A stretch of DNA of 64,000 nucleotides from an uncultured Saccharospirillaceae bacterium (GCA_947499545.1 CANMOZ010000002.1:1-64000), one strand, 5' to 3'; positions 27,996 through 37,633 are shown, counted from the stretch's first letter. Numbers and translations are program-made. The notes: generated from the sequence alone by a model not told the origin.

Positions 27996-28628
27996 TTATT
28001 TACGGATCTGAGTGAGCCATGCGCGAATGCGTGGGCGATAGTCATCGTCTGCATGTTTTGGCGCTAACGCACTTGCTCCCACCATGAACACGCTGTTGAG
28101 AGCTAAATAATGATTCACTTCATCCAGCGATACACCACCTGTTGGGCAGAGCTTTAAGTCTGGGCAAGGTGCAGACCAAGCTTCAATAGTCGCGCGTCCA
28201 CCCAGTGTGCTAGCCGGGAAAAATTTTTGATGACTAAAACCATGACTGCGCATATTTAATGCTTCAGAAATGGTCGCAACACCTGGAAGCCACGGAATTT
28301 GTTTGTCTTGGAAAAAGCTGACCAGAGAAGGGGTAGCGCCAGGGCTAACCATAAAGGCTGCACCCGCGCTGGCCGCTTGTTCGGCCATACTCTCATCCAA
28401 AATAGAACCCGCACCAACTTGTAAATCATTTCCAAAAGTTTTTGCCACTTCAGAGAGTACATTTAAGCTATTGGCGGCTCTTAATGTCATCTCAACAGCT
28501 TTAAAGCCTGATTCAATTAAAAACTCGGCCCATTCAAGGGCGATTCTTGATTGATCAAGCGCAGCAATGGGCATGAGACGTTGCTCTGCTGCAAGGTTTT
28601 CCCAATATTCGGACATTTGTTGATTCAT
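27996..28628 (-). CDS. eda: KDPG aldolase (2-keto-3-deoxy-6-phosphogluconate aldolase)
   Basis: About 210 residues, the usual KHG/KDPG aldolase length. It splits KDPG into pyruvate and glyceraldehyde 3-phosphate, completing the Entner-Doudoroff route. The Schiff-base lysine lies in KFFPAS, the catalytic Glu in VEMTLRA, and VGAGSIL and CPTGGV are in place. The ATG at 28628 is chosen over a TTG at 28646 that overlaps the end of edd; either way the two genes are separated or overlapped by only a few bases, implying translational coupling. Last gene of the zwf-pgl-edd-eda operon. Confidence 0.95.
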   Translation of the reverse strand: MNQQMSEYWENLAAEQRLMPIAALDQSRIALEWAEFLIESGFKAVEMTLRAANSLNVLSEVAKTFGNDLQVGAGSILDESMAEQAASAGAAFMVSPGATPSLVSFFQDKQIPWLPGVATISEALNMRSHGFSHQKFFPASTLGGRATIEAWSAPCPDLKLCPTGGVSLDEVNHYLALNSVFMVGASALAPKHADDDYRPRIRAWLTQIRK

Positions 28629-28635
28629 AAGCTGG

Positions 28636-30441
28636 TTACCAGTCAATACTGGATGCTCCCTCTTCTGCGGGGGTTACCCGTTCACGAAAGCCTTTAAATA
28701 ATTCACGGCCTTGTCCCCAAGTTTGACTGATTTCGAACTCGGTTGATGGAGTGCGCGTGTCAAAGTCAGTTTCGAGATTATTTAAGCGGCCCTGTTCAAG
28801 ATCGACTTCGATGATATCACCCGATCGGATCTTGGCAATGGGGCCTTGATCTACAGCTTCAGGGCTTAAGTGGATTGCGGTGGGTACTTTTCCTGAAGCA
28901 CCTGATAAGCGGCCATCGGTTACTAAGGCTACTTTAAACCCTTGTTTTTGCAAACTGGATAAACAGGGCATCAGTTTATGCAATTCAGGCATGCCGTTCG
29001 ATTTAGGACCCTGTCCTACGACAACCCAAACAGCATCTTCATTGAGCTGGCCGGCTTTAAAAGCTGCTTGCGCTTCTTCCTGAGATTGGAACACTTTAGC
29101 AGGCGCTTTAACGTACCAATGCTCTTCAGCCACGGCAGAACGTTTATTGATGGCACGTCCTAAGTTGCCCTGCATCAATACTAATCCGCCCTCGCTAGAA
29201 AAAGGCTCGGTTGCAGGTCTTAGTATGTCTAGATCTTGAGCTTGAGAAGGTGTCCATTGCAAAGCGCTGGTTGCATCTAAACTGGGCATTTTTGTGTAGT
29301 GTTCTAGTCCATCACCCATCAGGGTTTGGACGTCTGCATGCAAGAGACCTGCTTCAAGCAAATGCTGAATCATCAGTGGCGTGCCGCCCGCTTCATGAAA
29401 TGCATTGATGTCTGCTTGCCCGTTAGGGTAAACCTTGGCAATAAGAGGAGTGGCCTTTGATAACAAAGCCATGTCATCCCAAGTAAGCTGTACGCCAGCC
29501 ATACGTGCCATTGCAACTAAATGCAGACTTAAATTAGTGGAGCCCCCGGTCGCGAGTAATACCACAAGTGCATTCACCCAAGCTTTTTCGTCGAGTTGCT
29601 CACCGATGGCTAAGGGATTTGGGCCCCAAGGCAGGCGCTCAATCATTTGCTTAACGCAGGCTTTCGTTAACGCTGTTCGAAGGGCTGTTTGAGGTTGTAC
29701 AAAGGCACTGCCTGGCAACGTCAACCCCATTGCTTCAATCAGCATTTGGTTGGTGTTAGACGTACCGTAAAAGGTGCAGGTGCCTGGCGAGTGATAGGCT
29801 TTCGCTTCTGACTCGAGAAGAGCCTCTTTGGAAATTTCTCCTTTTACAAAGCGTTCGCGTTGAACGGCTTTGTCTTCATTGGAAATCCCACTTGGCATGG
29901 GGCCGGCCGGGATAAACGCCATTGGCAGGTAGCCGAAACGCAAAGCACCCATCAATAAGCCAGGGACAATTTTGTCGCAAGTGCCTAGCATGAACACTGC
30001 ATCAAATACATCGTGACATAGACCAACCGCTGTTGCTTGAGCGATAACATCACGGCTGAACAGAGACAGCTCCATTCCCTCTTGACCTTGTGTCACACCA
30101 TCACACATGGCAGGGACACCGCCGGCTACCTGAGCGGTATGACCGAGCGTGGTTAAGGTTTGCTTGATGATATCAGGGTAATGCTGGAAGGGTTGGTGCG
30201 CTGACAACATGTCGTTAAACGCGGTGATGATACCGATGTTGGCAGAGTGTTCGGCGGTTCTTAGAATGAGCTTTTCTTCATTCGTTGCCGAAGCTTGCAC
30301 GTGCGCGAAATTGGTTTCGGGTTGGTGAAACCGTCTTGGGGTGCGCTGCTGATTGGATTGGAGCCACTTTAAATAAGTGGCCCGTGTTTCCAAACTCCGT
30401 TCTTGAATGCGTTCAGTGATCTCTGTGAGAATCGAATGCAT
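28636..30441 (-). CDS. edd: 6-phosphogluconate dehydratase
   Basis: A 601-residue member of the IlvD/Edd family, which carries a Fe-S cluster. TAFNDMLSAHQP, GGVPAMCDGVTQGQEGMELSL, GTCDKIVPGLLMGALRFG and CTFYGTSNTNQM hold the conserved Cys ligands, and DGRLSGASGKVP is the C-terminal signature. It dehydrates 6-phosphogluconate to KDPG. ATG 30441 overlaps the pgl stop region (2-nt gap between pgl stop and ATG) and is preferred over TTG 30456. Operon: zwf-pgl-edd-eda. Confidence 0.96.
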   Translation of the reverse strand: MHSILTEITERIQERSLETRATYLKWLQSNQQRTPRRFHQPETNFAHVQASATNEEKLILRTAEHSANIGIITAFNDMLSAHQPFQHYPDIIKQTLTTLGHTAQVAGGVPAMCDGVTQGQEGMELSLFSRDVIAQATAVGLCHDVFDAVFMLGTCDKIVPGLLMGALRFGYLPMAFIPAGPMPSGISNEDKAVQRERFVKGEISKEALLESEAKAYHSPGTCTFYGTSNTNQMLIEAMGLTLPGSAFVQPQTALRTALTKACVKQMIERLPWGPNPLAIGEQLDEKAWVNALVVLLATGGSTNLSLHLVAMARMAGVQLTWDDMALLSKATPLIAKVYPNGQADINAFHEAGGTPLMIQHLLEAGLLHADVQTLMGDGLEHYTKMPSLDATSALQWTPSQAQDLDILRPATEPFSSEGGLVLMQGNLGRAINKRSAVAEEHWYVKAPAKVFQSQEEAQAAFKAGQLNEDAVWVVVGQGPKSNGMPELHKLMPCLSSLQKQGFKVALVTDGRLSGASGKVPTAIHLSPEAVDQGPIAKIRSGDIIEVDLEQGRLNNLETDFDTRTPSTEFEISQTWGQGRELFKGFRERVTPAEEGASSIDW

Positions 30442-30443
30442 GT

Positions 30444-31070
30444 TTAAGCTACCCAAAATACATGTGTGTCAGGTCGATTAGAGAGTAAATGGTGTACAAC
30501 GCCTATACCCTCATCGAGTACACGCATTTTAGCTTCACCGCGAATAAATATAGCCAGCTCGGGGGTTGATTCGAGCGTTTCTCGGCTCCAGCTAATGCGA
30601 GGTTCTCCGGCATTCTCCGTTGTAAACACAACGCCTTCTTGTTGATAATCGGCTTCGGTGAAGATGGAAGCAAAATGACCATCCCCTCCCATACCCAGTA
30701 ATGCGACTTTAGGCAGGGCCGCTTTGGGTTGAGACCAATAAGCCAAAGCCCCTTCTTGATTATCCGCAACGCTTCTGAAACCGCTGACAGTTGCAGCTGT
30801 ATTCTCAAAAATGGTTTTAAGTCTGCCTTCGTTGGAGCGGTCTGAATCGAGATCAACCCAGCGCTCGTCGGTCGGGACGAGTTGTAATCGGTCCCATGGC
30901 AGTTGATTATCATCAAGAGCTTGTTTGAAAAGCGGCCAAGGGGTTTCGCCACCACAAAGTGCCAGTGTCAATGGAGACGTTCCTGCTAATTGACTATGAA
31001 TAGCCGTTTGCAGCCAATCTAAAGCGGTGTGTTTCCATTCAGTTTCTGAAGTACAACGAATTAACTTCAT
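30444..31070 (-). CDS. pgl: 6-phosphogluconolactonase (DevB type)
   Basis: A 208-residue enzyme of the NagB-like fold. LALCGGETPWPLFKQAL, VPTDERWVDLDSDRSNEG and LLGMGGDGHFASIF are the family signatures. It hydrolyses 6-phosphogluconolactone to 6-phosphogluconate. Its start codon overlaps the stop of zwf by 4 nt, so the two are translationally coupled. It is a member of the oxidative glucose operon. Confidence 0.94.
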   Translation of the reverse strand: MKLIRCTSETEWKHTALDWLQTAIHSQLAGTSPLTLALCGGETPWPLFKQALDDNQLPWDRLQLVPTDERWVDLDSDRSNEGRLKTIFENTAATVSGFRSVADNQEGALAYWSQPKAALPKVALLGMGGDGHFASIFTEADYQQEGVVFTTENAGEPRISWSRETLESTPELAIFIRGEAKMRVLDEGIGVVHHLLSNRPDTHVFWVA

Positions 31071-32482
31071 GAATTTGGGTCCTCCCAGGTACGACGTTCT
31101 CTGGCAAGCAAGCTAATGGATTGTGTGGGGCCCCAGGTTCCAGCCATATAAGAAAAAGGCTCGGTGGCCGTTTGTTCCCACTCTTTTAAGACGGTATCGA
31201 CCCAGCGCCAAGCTTCTGACCATTCGTCTTCACGCACAAATAAAGTTGGATCTCCATTTAGTGCGTCAAGCAACAGTCGCTCGTAAGCATCCATGCTTGA
31301 ACCGTATAGCTCATGTGTATCAAGACTAAGTTTTGATGGCCTTACGGATTTTCGATCTTCATTGGTTTGTTCGAAGAGTTCTATTTTTATGCTCTCTTCA
31401 GGCTGGAGTCGAAATATTAGGCGATTGCTGCTGCCAAAAGTTTTTTGGTTTTGGAAAATGGGATGGGGTACGGTTTTAAATTGCACGACAATTTCACAGC
31501 ACTTTGTAGGAAGTCGCTTGCCTGTTCTTAGATAGAAAGGCACGCCAGCCCAACGCCAATTATCAATTTCTGCTTTTAGAGAAACGAACGTCTCGGTGCG
31601 GCTGCTGTTTTTTTGGGTGCTTTCTTGTAATTCCTCACGGTAGGCCTTTACCGGTTGTCCATCAATGGAACCGGCGGTGTATTGACCACGTACTACATCG
31701 TGACTTGAGAGAGGTTTAAGTGCACGTAATACCTTGACTCGTTCATTACGAATGGCTTCGGGGTCTAAGCTCGCAGGAGGCTCCATCGCGACCAGACACA
31801 AGAGTTGCACTAAGTGATTTTGTACCATATCACGTAGAGCGCCAATGTTGTCGTAAAATGCTGCGCGTTCATCAATCCCTTTTGATTCAGCAATGCTGAT
31901 TTGTATGTGATCGATGTATTTCTGATTCCACTGGTATTCAAAAATACTGTTGGCGAATCGAAGCGCTAACAAATTTTGAACGGTTCTTTTGCCCAGGTAG
32001 TGGTCAATTCGGTAAATTTGGTCCTCAGTAAACAGAGCTCTGAGCTTTTTCTGAATCTCTAGCCCGTCTTGTAAATCGGTGCCGATGGGTTTTTCCAAGA
32101 CAATGCGGCAGTTTGGGGTGGGCAAATATTGACTGAGCCGTTCCAATAGTGGGCGGTATAAATGCGTTGACAATGCTACATAAAAAACGCTGGTTTGAGA
32201 CTCGTTTAACGTTACTGGGAGTGGTGCTTCATGATCCAATAAATCGATCGCGTGGTAGTCGATTCTCTCCGCAAATGCGTCGATATCAATGTCTTGCCCT
32301 TGCAGAACGTCCTTTAACCATTGGTTAAACCCAGATTCAGGTTGAGGCCCTTTCCCACCAAAAGCTACGATTCTAAAACATTCATTACTGCGGTACATGT
32401 TGGCAATGGCTGGCCATATCTTGTGACGTGCAAGGTCACCTGTGGCGCCAAAGAAGTATATAACCTTGTCTTGTTGGCTCAT
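31067..32482 (-). CDS. zwf: Glucose-6-phosphate 1-dehydrogenase
   Basis: A 471-residue NADP/NAD-linked dehydrogenase. FFGATGDLARHK is the nucleotide-binding loop, EKPIGTD the conserved turn, RIDHYLGKRTVQN the substrate-binding and catalytic His motif, and PFYLRTGKRLPTK the C-terminal signature. It is the first gene of zwf-pgl-edd-eda and makes 6-phosphogluconolactone. I saw no clear HexR operator in the 157 bases upstream. Confidence 0.96.
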   Translation of the reverse strand: MSQQDKVIYFFGATGDLARHKIWPAIANMYRSNECFRIVAFGGKGPQPESGFNQWLKDVLQGQDIDIDAFAERIDYHAIDLLDHEAPLPVTLNESQTSVFYVALSTHLYRPLLERLSQYLPTPNCRIVLEKPIGTDLQDGLEIQKKLRALFTEDQIYRIDHYLGKRTVQNLLALRFANSIFEYQWNQKYIDHIQISIAESKGIDERAAFYDNIGALRDMVQNHLVQLLCLVAMEPPASLDPEAIRNERVKVLRALKPLSSHDVVRGQYTAGSIDGQPVKAYREELQESTQKNSSRTETFVSLKAEIDNWRWAGVPFYLRTGKRLPTKCCEIVVQFKTVPHPIFQNQKTFGSSNRLIFRLQPEESIKIELFEQTNEDRKSVRPSKLSLDTHELYGSSMDAYERLLLDALNGDPTLFVREDEWSEAWRWVDTVLKEWEQTATEPFSYMAGTWGPTQSISLLARERRTWEDPNS

Positions 32483-32639
32483 GGCGTCTTACTGCTTCCT
32501 TAATCAATATGCCCCAATACTCTCCATTCTACGGGATCTTACCCTAAGATCACCAGTCATCCTTGAGAGTTTTGACTGCTTTTGGAATGGGGGGTTTGGT
32601 ACACTCAGAGCTTCATTTGTCTAGAGATGAGAAGCTGCT

Positions 32640-34016
32640 ATGGATTCCATGACCTGTTTTAAGGCTTATGATATACGCGGTCGGGTACCGGATCAGCTGA
32701 ATGTCGACATAGCCTATCGAATTGGTCGGGCAATGGCTGCCTATCTGATGGATTCTCCAGAAGCCTTGGAGGGGGTCGAACCCAAGATTGTCGTTGGGCA
32801 TGATATCCGTTTGTCGAGCCCTGAACTTTCTAAGGCTGTTAGTGAAGGTATAAGGGATGCTGGTTTAGGAGTGGTTTTGATTGGCCAATGTGGAACAGAA
32901 GAGGTCTATTTTGCGACCAGCCATTTAAACGCTTGTGGCGGAGTCTGTGTCACTGCCAGTCATAACCCCAAAGACTATAACGGCATGAAGTTGGTTCGAA
33001 AGCATTCAATGCCCATCAGTGGTGATACTGGATTATTTGACATTCAAGCGTTAGCTGAAAGGGCTGAGTGGGGTGCATCAGCTAAGGGGAGAGGGAAGCT
33101 TGAATCGGTGGATACCAGACCTGCTCTGGTTGAACATTTGTTGGGCTATATCAACTCTTCAACAATGAAGCCTTTAAAAATAGTAACCAATGCTGGTCAT
33201 GGTGGTGCAGGCCCTCTCATTGATGCACTAAAGCCGCACCTTCCTTTTGAATGGGTTCACTTACAACATGATCCTGATGGCCATTTTCCGAAGGGAGTCC
33301 CCAATCCTTTGCTGCCTGAAAATCGGCATGCAACGGCGAAAGCGGTTGTGGAACAGGGAGCTGATTTTGGGGTGGCTTGGGACGGTGATTTTGACCGTTG
33401 TTTCTTCTTTGACCACCAAGGGCGATTTATTGAAGGTTACTACATAGTGGGTTTGCTCGCTGATAGCTTCTTAGACAAGTCTTCTAAAGGCGTCATCATT
33501 CATGACCCGAGGTTGATCTGGAATACCCAAGACATAGTCACAGCTAAAGGAGGGGTAGCCGTTGAAAGTAAAACAGGTCATGCCTTTATCAAAGAACGCA
33601 TGCGTACAGAAAATGCTGTTTACGGCGGAGAAATGAGTGCGCATCACTATTTCCGAGACTTCTTCTATTGTGATAGCGGTATGATCCCTTGGCTGTTGGT
33701 TGCAGAGAAAATATCCCAAACGGGGCAGTCGTTAGCCAGCATGCTGGGTGAGCGGATGATGAAATTTCCTGTAAGCGGGGAAATGAATTACAAGGTCGAT
33801 AACCCCAAATTGATACTGGAGCGACTGCTCACTGAATACGAGCCTTTAGCTATATCGGTAAGTAAGACTGACGGAATTGGACTTGATATGGGGGAATGGC
33901 GTTTCAATGTAAGAATGTCAAACACTGAGCCACTGTTGAGGCTGAACGTAGAAACTCGGCATGACCCAGAATTACTCAAGGCGAAAACGGAAGAGCTGAT
34001 TCGTAAGCTTCAATGA
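32640..34016 (+). CDS. cpsG: Phosphomannomutase/phosphoglucomutase (CpsG/ManB type)
   Basis: A 458-residue alpha-D-phosphohexomutase. TCFKAYDIRGRVPDQLN is the CpsG-type N-terminus, TASHNPKDYNGMK holds the phospho-Ser, DGDFDRCFFFD is the metal-binding loop, and MSNTEPLLRLNVE is the C-terminal phosphate-binding signature. It interconverts mannose-6-phosphate and mannose-1-phosphate for GDP-mannose and surface polysaccharide. It is divergent from zwf. Symbol could equally be manB or algC; the FKAYDIRG start favours cpsG. Confidence 0.92.
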   Translation: MDSMTCFKAYDIRGRVPDQLNVDIAYRIGRAMAAYLMDSPEALEGVEPKIVVGHDIRLSSPELSKAVSEGIRDAGLGVVLIGQCGTEEVYFATSHLNACGGVCVTASHNPKDYNGMKLVRKHSMPISGDTGLFDIQALAERAEWGASAKGRGKLESVDTRPALVEHLLGYINSSTMKPLKIVTNAGHGGAGPLIDALKPHLPFEWVHLQHDPDGHFPKGVPNPLLPENRHATAKAVVEQGADFGVAWDGDFDRCFFFDHQGRFIEGYYIVGLLADSFLDKSSKGVIIHDPRLIWNTQDIVTAKGGVAVESKTGHAFIKERMRTENAVYGGEMSAHHYFRDFFYCDSGMIPWLLVAEKISQTGQSLASMLGERMMKFPVSGEMNYKVDNPKLILERLLTEYEPLAISVSKTDGIGLDMGEWRFNVRMSNTEPLLRLNVETRHDPELLKAKTEELIRKLQ

Positions 34017-34065
34017 ACAAGTAACTAAGCATCTGATAAAACTGGATTTTTTTTTAATTAAAGGG

Positions 34066-34094
34066 TTGACGGGGTCAGTGGAAGCGGGTAGTAT
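34066..34094 (+). promoter_or_regulatory. Promoter of the tRNA-Asn/Pro/Asn cluster
   Basis: TTGACG (34066-34071) and TAGTAT (34089-34094) are separated by 17 bases and are followed about 37 bases later by the first tRNA. This is a near-consensus sigma-70 promoter. The GC-rich CCGCTGACGC after the -10 resembles the discriminator of stable-RNA promoters under stringent control. Confidence 0.75.
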
Positions 34095-34131
34095 ACGCAT
34101 CCGCTGACGCTAATAGCGTTAAGCGATCGGT

Positions 34132-34207
34132 TCCCCGATAGCTCAGTTGGTAGAGCAGTAGACTGTTAATCTATTGGTCGCTGGTTCGAGTCCAGCTCGG
34201 GGAGCCA
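34132..34207 (+). tRNA. tRNA-Asn (anticodon GTT)
   Basis: A 76-base cloverleaf: acceptor TCCCCGA/TCGGGGA, D-arm with AGCTCAGTTGGTAGAGC, anticodon loop CTGTTAAT with GTT, T-arm GGTTCGAGTCC and encoded CCA. First gene of a three-tRNA cluster. Identical to the third tRNA of the cluster. Confidence 0.97.
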
Positions 34208-34210
34208 AGT

Positions 34211-34287
<77 letters not shown>

Positions 34288-34301
34288 TCTTAAATTGTTG
34301 T

Positions 34302-34377
34302 TCCCCGATAGCTCAGTTGGTAGAGCAGTAGACTGTTAATCTATTGGTCGCTGGTTCGAGTCCAGCTCGGGGAGCCA
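34302..34377 (+). tRNA. tRNA-Asn (anticodon GTT), second copy
   Basis: Identical over 76 bases to the tRNA-Asn at 34132-34207, with encoded CCA. The duplicate pair flanks the tRNA-Pro gene. Confidence 0.97.
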
Positions 34378-34540
34378 AGCTTTAGATCTCCAGTCTCAAA
34401 CCTATCTTAGTCTGTAACGATTCCTTCCAAGCCAAACCTGCAAGTTTTTCTATGCTAATTAGAGTGGGATGAACATCTCCGTCTAGCACGTTTAATTTTC
34501 ATGCGTTGAATACAAGCTGTAACGTTAGAGGCCCTAGACT

Positions 34541-35068
34541 TTGACGGATAAAAACGGTCAGCCGAGTATACGTGATGCAGATGTAGTTAAATCTGAGGAA
34601 CCCGTCTTTCTTGAGGTGGCTCAACATTACTATGATTCTGGCAATCAGGTGCTTGATAGCGCTGAGTTAGATCAAGCAGCGCTGACTACTTCCGAAGTTT
34701 CTCTTGTTGTAAACCTTTATATGTTGACACTGGAGCTGTGCTGCAAACAGTTGCTTAGTGAGCGCGTGCCTGGAAGTACGGATTGGGATGATTTCCCAAT
34801 CCCTATTGGTGAAATATGGATAAAAGTATTTGAGTTGGTTGCCTCTACTGATCAGGGAGAGGATATAACTGCAACGGAAGATCTGAGAATGCAGAAATTG
34901 ATTGACCGGCTGTACAGGGTGTTGGATCACATAGAGGCACTTGAGCAAGAGGCGAGAAGGGAGGCGGATAATGCCTTGGATGTTAATTTTGATTGGCTTA
35001 AGGAAATATACGATATCAAGCGTGAGATGCGCTGGTTTAAGAATGTTTACCCTCGCTGGCGGCTTTAG
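34541..35068 (+). CDS. Hypothetical protein, distant paralogue of the convergent neighbour
   Basis: A 175-residue soluble, acidic, mostly helical protein with TTG start (AGAGG upstream). I do not recognise the family. Motifs: LTLELCCKQLL near residue 65, PIGEIWIKVFELV, LDHIEALEQEA and FDWLKEIYDIKREMRWFK. All four line up with segments of the protein encoded convergently at 35037-35672. LxLELxxKxLL resembles the start of HEPN-type helical bundles, but no RxxxxH catalytic motif is visible. The last 32 bases overlap the end of the convergent gene. Confidence 0.7.
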   Translation: MTDKNGQPSIRDADVVKSEEPVFLEVAQHYYDSGNQVLDSAELDQAALTTSEVSLVVNLYMLTLELCCKQLLSERVPGSTDWDDFPIPIGEIWIKVFELVASTDQGEDITATEDLRMQKLIDRLYRVLDHIEALEQEARREADNALDVNFDWLKEIYDIKREMRWFKNVYPRWRL

Positions 35069-35672
35069 GTAACCTTAGGTCACCTGAAGCTATATGGGCA
35101 TCAATCAGGTTTTCCCAAGTTGTGAAATGTAATTGTATAGATTCCATGTTTCTTTTCAGGAATGACATTTCAGCTCTGGCTTGTAAGTAGTTGAATTGAA
35201 TGAGTTCCTCATTATTAGTAGGGTTTTCAAGTCCAAGCGTATCGCACAGCGTATCTATCTGATCAATAAAATGGCCGCATTGAATGATTTGGGTGGAAAT
35301 ATTTTGCTCGTTTACGAAGGTTAAGCCTATCATTCTTCGGCAAGCGCTCCAAAGAGAGGTGATACCAGGTAGGATTTCCATATAGGTTGATGGGCCTACG
35401 TTTTGATTTAGTCGTTTAAGAAGAAAATTAAGGCTTAACTCCAAAGCCATTTTATAAAGAAAGCACAATGCTCTAAATTGGGCGTTTAATTTAAACAAGT
35501 CCATAGAGGGAGATAGGCTCTGGATTAAGTGGTCTGCGGACTCTATGTATTTTTTTATTTGATTGTGTAGGTTGACCTCCTCTTCTAGTGAGGTGAAGGC
35601 TTTATTGAGCCTGACTGGCTGATTAATTCCGGTGTGAGTTTCAACCAGCGGAACCGTTTTATGCTTGCTCAT
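35037..35672 (-). CDS. Hypothetical protein, convergent distant paralogue of 34541-35068
   Basis: A 211-residue soluble helical protein. It shares with its convergent neighbour the pattern LELxxxxLL (KMALELSLNFLLKR), a hydrophobic LPGITSLWSACRRMI segment, IDQIDTLCDTLG and FNYLQARAEMSFLKRNMES. The N-terminal 30 residues are unique. The 3' ends of the two genes overlap by 32 bases. No known domain and no signal peptide. A flagellar- or chaperone-like helical role cannot be ruled out. Confidence 0.7.
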   Translation of the reverse strand: MSKHKTVPLVETHTGINQPVRLNKAFTSLEEEVNLHNQIKKYIESADHLIQSLSPSMDLFKLNAQFRALCFLYKMALELSLNFLLKRLNQNVGPSTYMEILPGITSLWSACRRMIGLTFVNEQNISTQIIQCGHFIDQIDTLCDTLGLENPTNNEELIQFNYLQARAEMSFLKRNMESIQLHFTTWENLIDAHIASGDLRLPKAASEGKHS

Positions 35673-35791
35673 GTTGGGCCACGCAAACAGCTCTTTTATG
35701 TTAGTATGGCTTTGGAGTAGCAGGTATTGTGCCTAAGCGTATTCGCTCAAAAATCTAACGATCTCGTACTGGGTCATAAACAATGAGATCT

Positions 35792-37618
35792 TCACTTGCT
35801 TTGATTGTATTGTGATTGATAGAGCTTATAGTATTGAGCGCAACTGTTCATCAACTCCATATGAGTCCCAAAGCCAACCATTTTTCCCTTATCTAAAACT
35901 AGGATTCTATCAGCATCCTGAATGCTTGATAATCGATGAGCAATGGCCAGCGTTGTGCGCCCTTTTCTAGCAGAAACAATAGCCGTTTTTATCGCCTCTT
36001 CCAGTTCAGCATCTATGCTGGCTGTAGCTTCATCTAAAATCAATAGCTGGGGTGAGTGCAGTAAAGTTCTAGCGAAGGCAATTAATTGCTTTTCGCCTGT
36101 TGAGAGCTCATTCCCTCGCTCACCCAGTATATACTTTAAGCCACCTGGCAAACGGTTTACACACAGCTCAGCTCGTGATTGTGAAAGGACTTGTTGGAGG
36201 AGAGCGTCATTAATATTAGACATTTCTAAACAGATATTTTTTAAAATGCTGTCACTGAATAAATAGGGTTCTTGAAGCACCAGCCCTACACGCTTCCTTA
36301 AAGATTCCTCTGAATAATTCTCTATGGGAAAACCAAGCAATGTTATTGAACCCTGTGTGATAGGGTATAATCCCATTAGTACGTTAACGATAGAACTTTT
36401 GCCGCTACCAGTATGACCCACAATACCAATAAACTCACCTTCCTTTACCATAAAAGAAACATCTTTCAGGGCAAAGGAGTGGCCGTTATCATAGCTTAAA
36501 CTGACATGGTTGAATTCAAGAGCAGTGCCATTTGGATGTATTTGATTATTGTCTGATTGATTTTGAGCACCCAATGTTGTTTTATTTATATCAAATGTTT
36601 GATCTGTTGGTTCATCAAGATAAGCAAATATTCTTCCTGCTGAAATTAGCGACTGTTGCCACTGATTTAATTGCATTGAGATATTGAGCAAAGGTTCAAA
36701 TAGGCGTTCAAGATAATTCACGAAAACAAAAATCAGGCCAATGTAAGATACATCCTTGTCATATTTAAAGAAAAAGTAGAATAAACAAGCAGCAAGGCAT
36801 GCCTGCATGATTAATTGCCCAAAAGATCTAAGAAATAAACCGTTGAATAATACGGTTTTGTTTCTAAAGTTCTCGTAGTCAGTGTTTTTAATTGAAAACT
36901 GGTTAATGAAAAACGTAGTTTTTTGTAATATTTGTATTAAAAACATGCCCTGTATATATTCATTTAGTTTTCCATTGATTTCGCTTAGTGTTGCCTGAGC
37001 TTTCTCAACGTATGGCTTGCTTAGTTTTTGGAAGAAAAAAATACCGAGGAAGAGCGGTAGAATAAATAATGAGGTGATAAGAGCAAGATGTAAATCTAAA
37101 ATAGCTAAAGCGATAAATATTCCAACAGACATCAATATGCCTTCTATAAAAGCTGGAAGCACATTGGTTGCAAGCAAGGTTATATTTTCAGTGTCGTTAG
37201 TAACTCTTGATACGAAACCGCCAACAGGGTTGGTGTCAAAGGTTTTAATCGGATATTTGAGTATGTGAGAAAAAAGCTGCGTTCTTAGGTTGTAAACAAT
37301 ATTGAGTGACAAAACTTGAAACTTTATGCCCTGAAAATACCGGAATATTGAAGAAAAAGTGTCTAGAGATAAAACCAGTAATGCGAATAATATACACTCA
37401 ATAAGTGGGTAATAGTTGTTTGTGATATAAAAATCAATGAAGTGCTTAATAACAAAAGGAGCGCTTAGAGTAAGCGTAATGCTTATTGATAGAAAAATAA
37501 ATGCAACAAAAATAGCCTTTAATTCAGGCAGTAGCAATTTAATGAATCGTAACTGCGTTTTTTTGGTCGAAACATGGGTTAAATGTGTTGAAAGCAATAT
37601 GTCTGTGGAGTTGCTCAT
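35792..37618 (-). CDS. ABC exporter half-transporter, MdlB-like (functional NBD)
   Basis: A 608-residue protein with six transmembrane helices (residues about 25-320) and one ATPase domain (about 370-600). Walker A GHTGSGKSS (about 403), signature LSTGEKQLIAFAR (about 503), Walker B LLILDEATASID with the catalytic Glu, and switch IAHRLSS. The partner gene 15 nt upstream has Asp in place of that Glu, so the two form a heterodimer with one active ATP site. The signature's LSTGE form is typical of MdlB. Last gene of a leftward six-gene set starting with a peptide-binding protein. Substrate unknown; such pairs export lipids, peptides or drugs. Confidence 0.9.
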   Translation of the reverse strand: MSNSTDILLSTHLTHVSTKKTQLRFIKLLLPELKAIFVAFIFLSISITLTLSAPFVIKHFIDFYITNNYYPLIECILFALLVLSLDTFSSIFRYFQGIKFQVLSLNIVYNLRTQLFSHILKYPIKTFDTNPVGGFVSRVTNDTENITLLATNVLPAFIEGILMSVGIFIALAILDLHLALITSLFILPLFLGIFFFQKLSKPYVEKAQATLSEINGKLNEYIQGMFLIQILQKTTFFINQFSIKNTDYENFRNKTVLFNGLFLRSFGQLIMQACLAACLFYFFFKYDKDVSYIGLIFVFVNYLERLFEPLLNISMQLNQWQQSLISAGRIFAYLDEPTDQTFDINKTTLGAQNQSDNNQIHPNGTALEFNHVSLSYDNGHSFALKDVSFMVKEGEFIGIVGHTGSGKSSIVNVLMGLYPITQGSITLLGFPIENYSEESLRKRVGLVLQEPYLFSDSILKNICLEMSNINDALLQQVLSQSRAELCVNRLPGGLKYILGERGNELSTGEKQLIAFARTLLHSPQLLILDEATASIDAELEEAIKTAIVSARKGRTTLAIAHRLSSIQDADRILVLDKGKMVGFGTHMELMNSCAQYYKLYQSQYNQSK

Positions 37619-37633
37619 GACATGAAATAGCCC

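Noticed and set aside
32483-32639. HexR operator for zwf-pgl-edd-eda
   Set aside because: No TGTxxT-N-AxxACA palindrome found in the region between zwf and cpsG.
34541-35672. Toxin-antitoxin (HEPN-MNT) reading of the convergent pair
   Set aside because: No RxxxxH, no nucleotidyltransferase partner, and the genes are convergent rather than in one operon.
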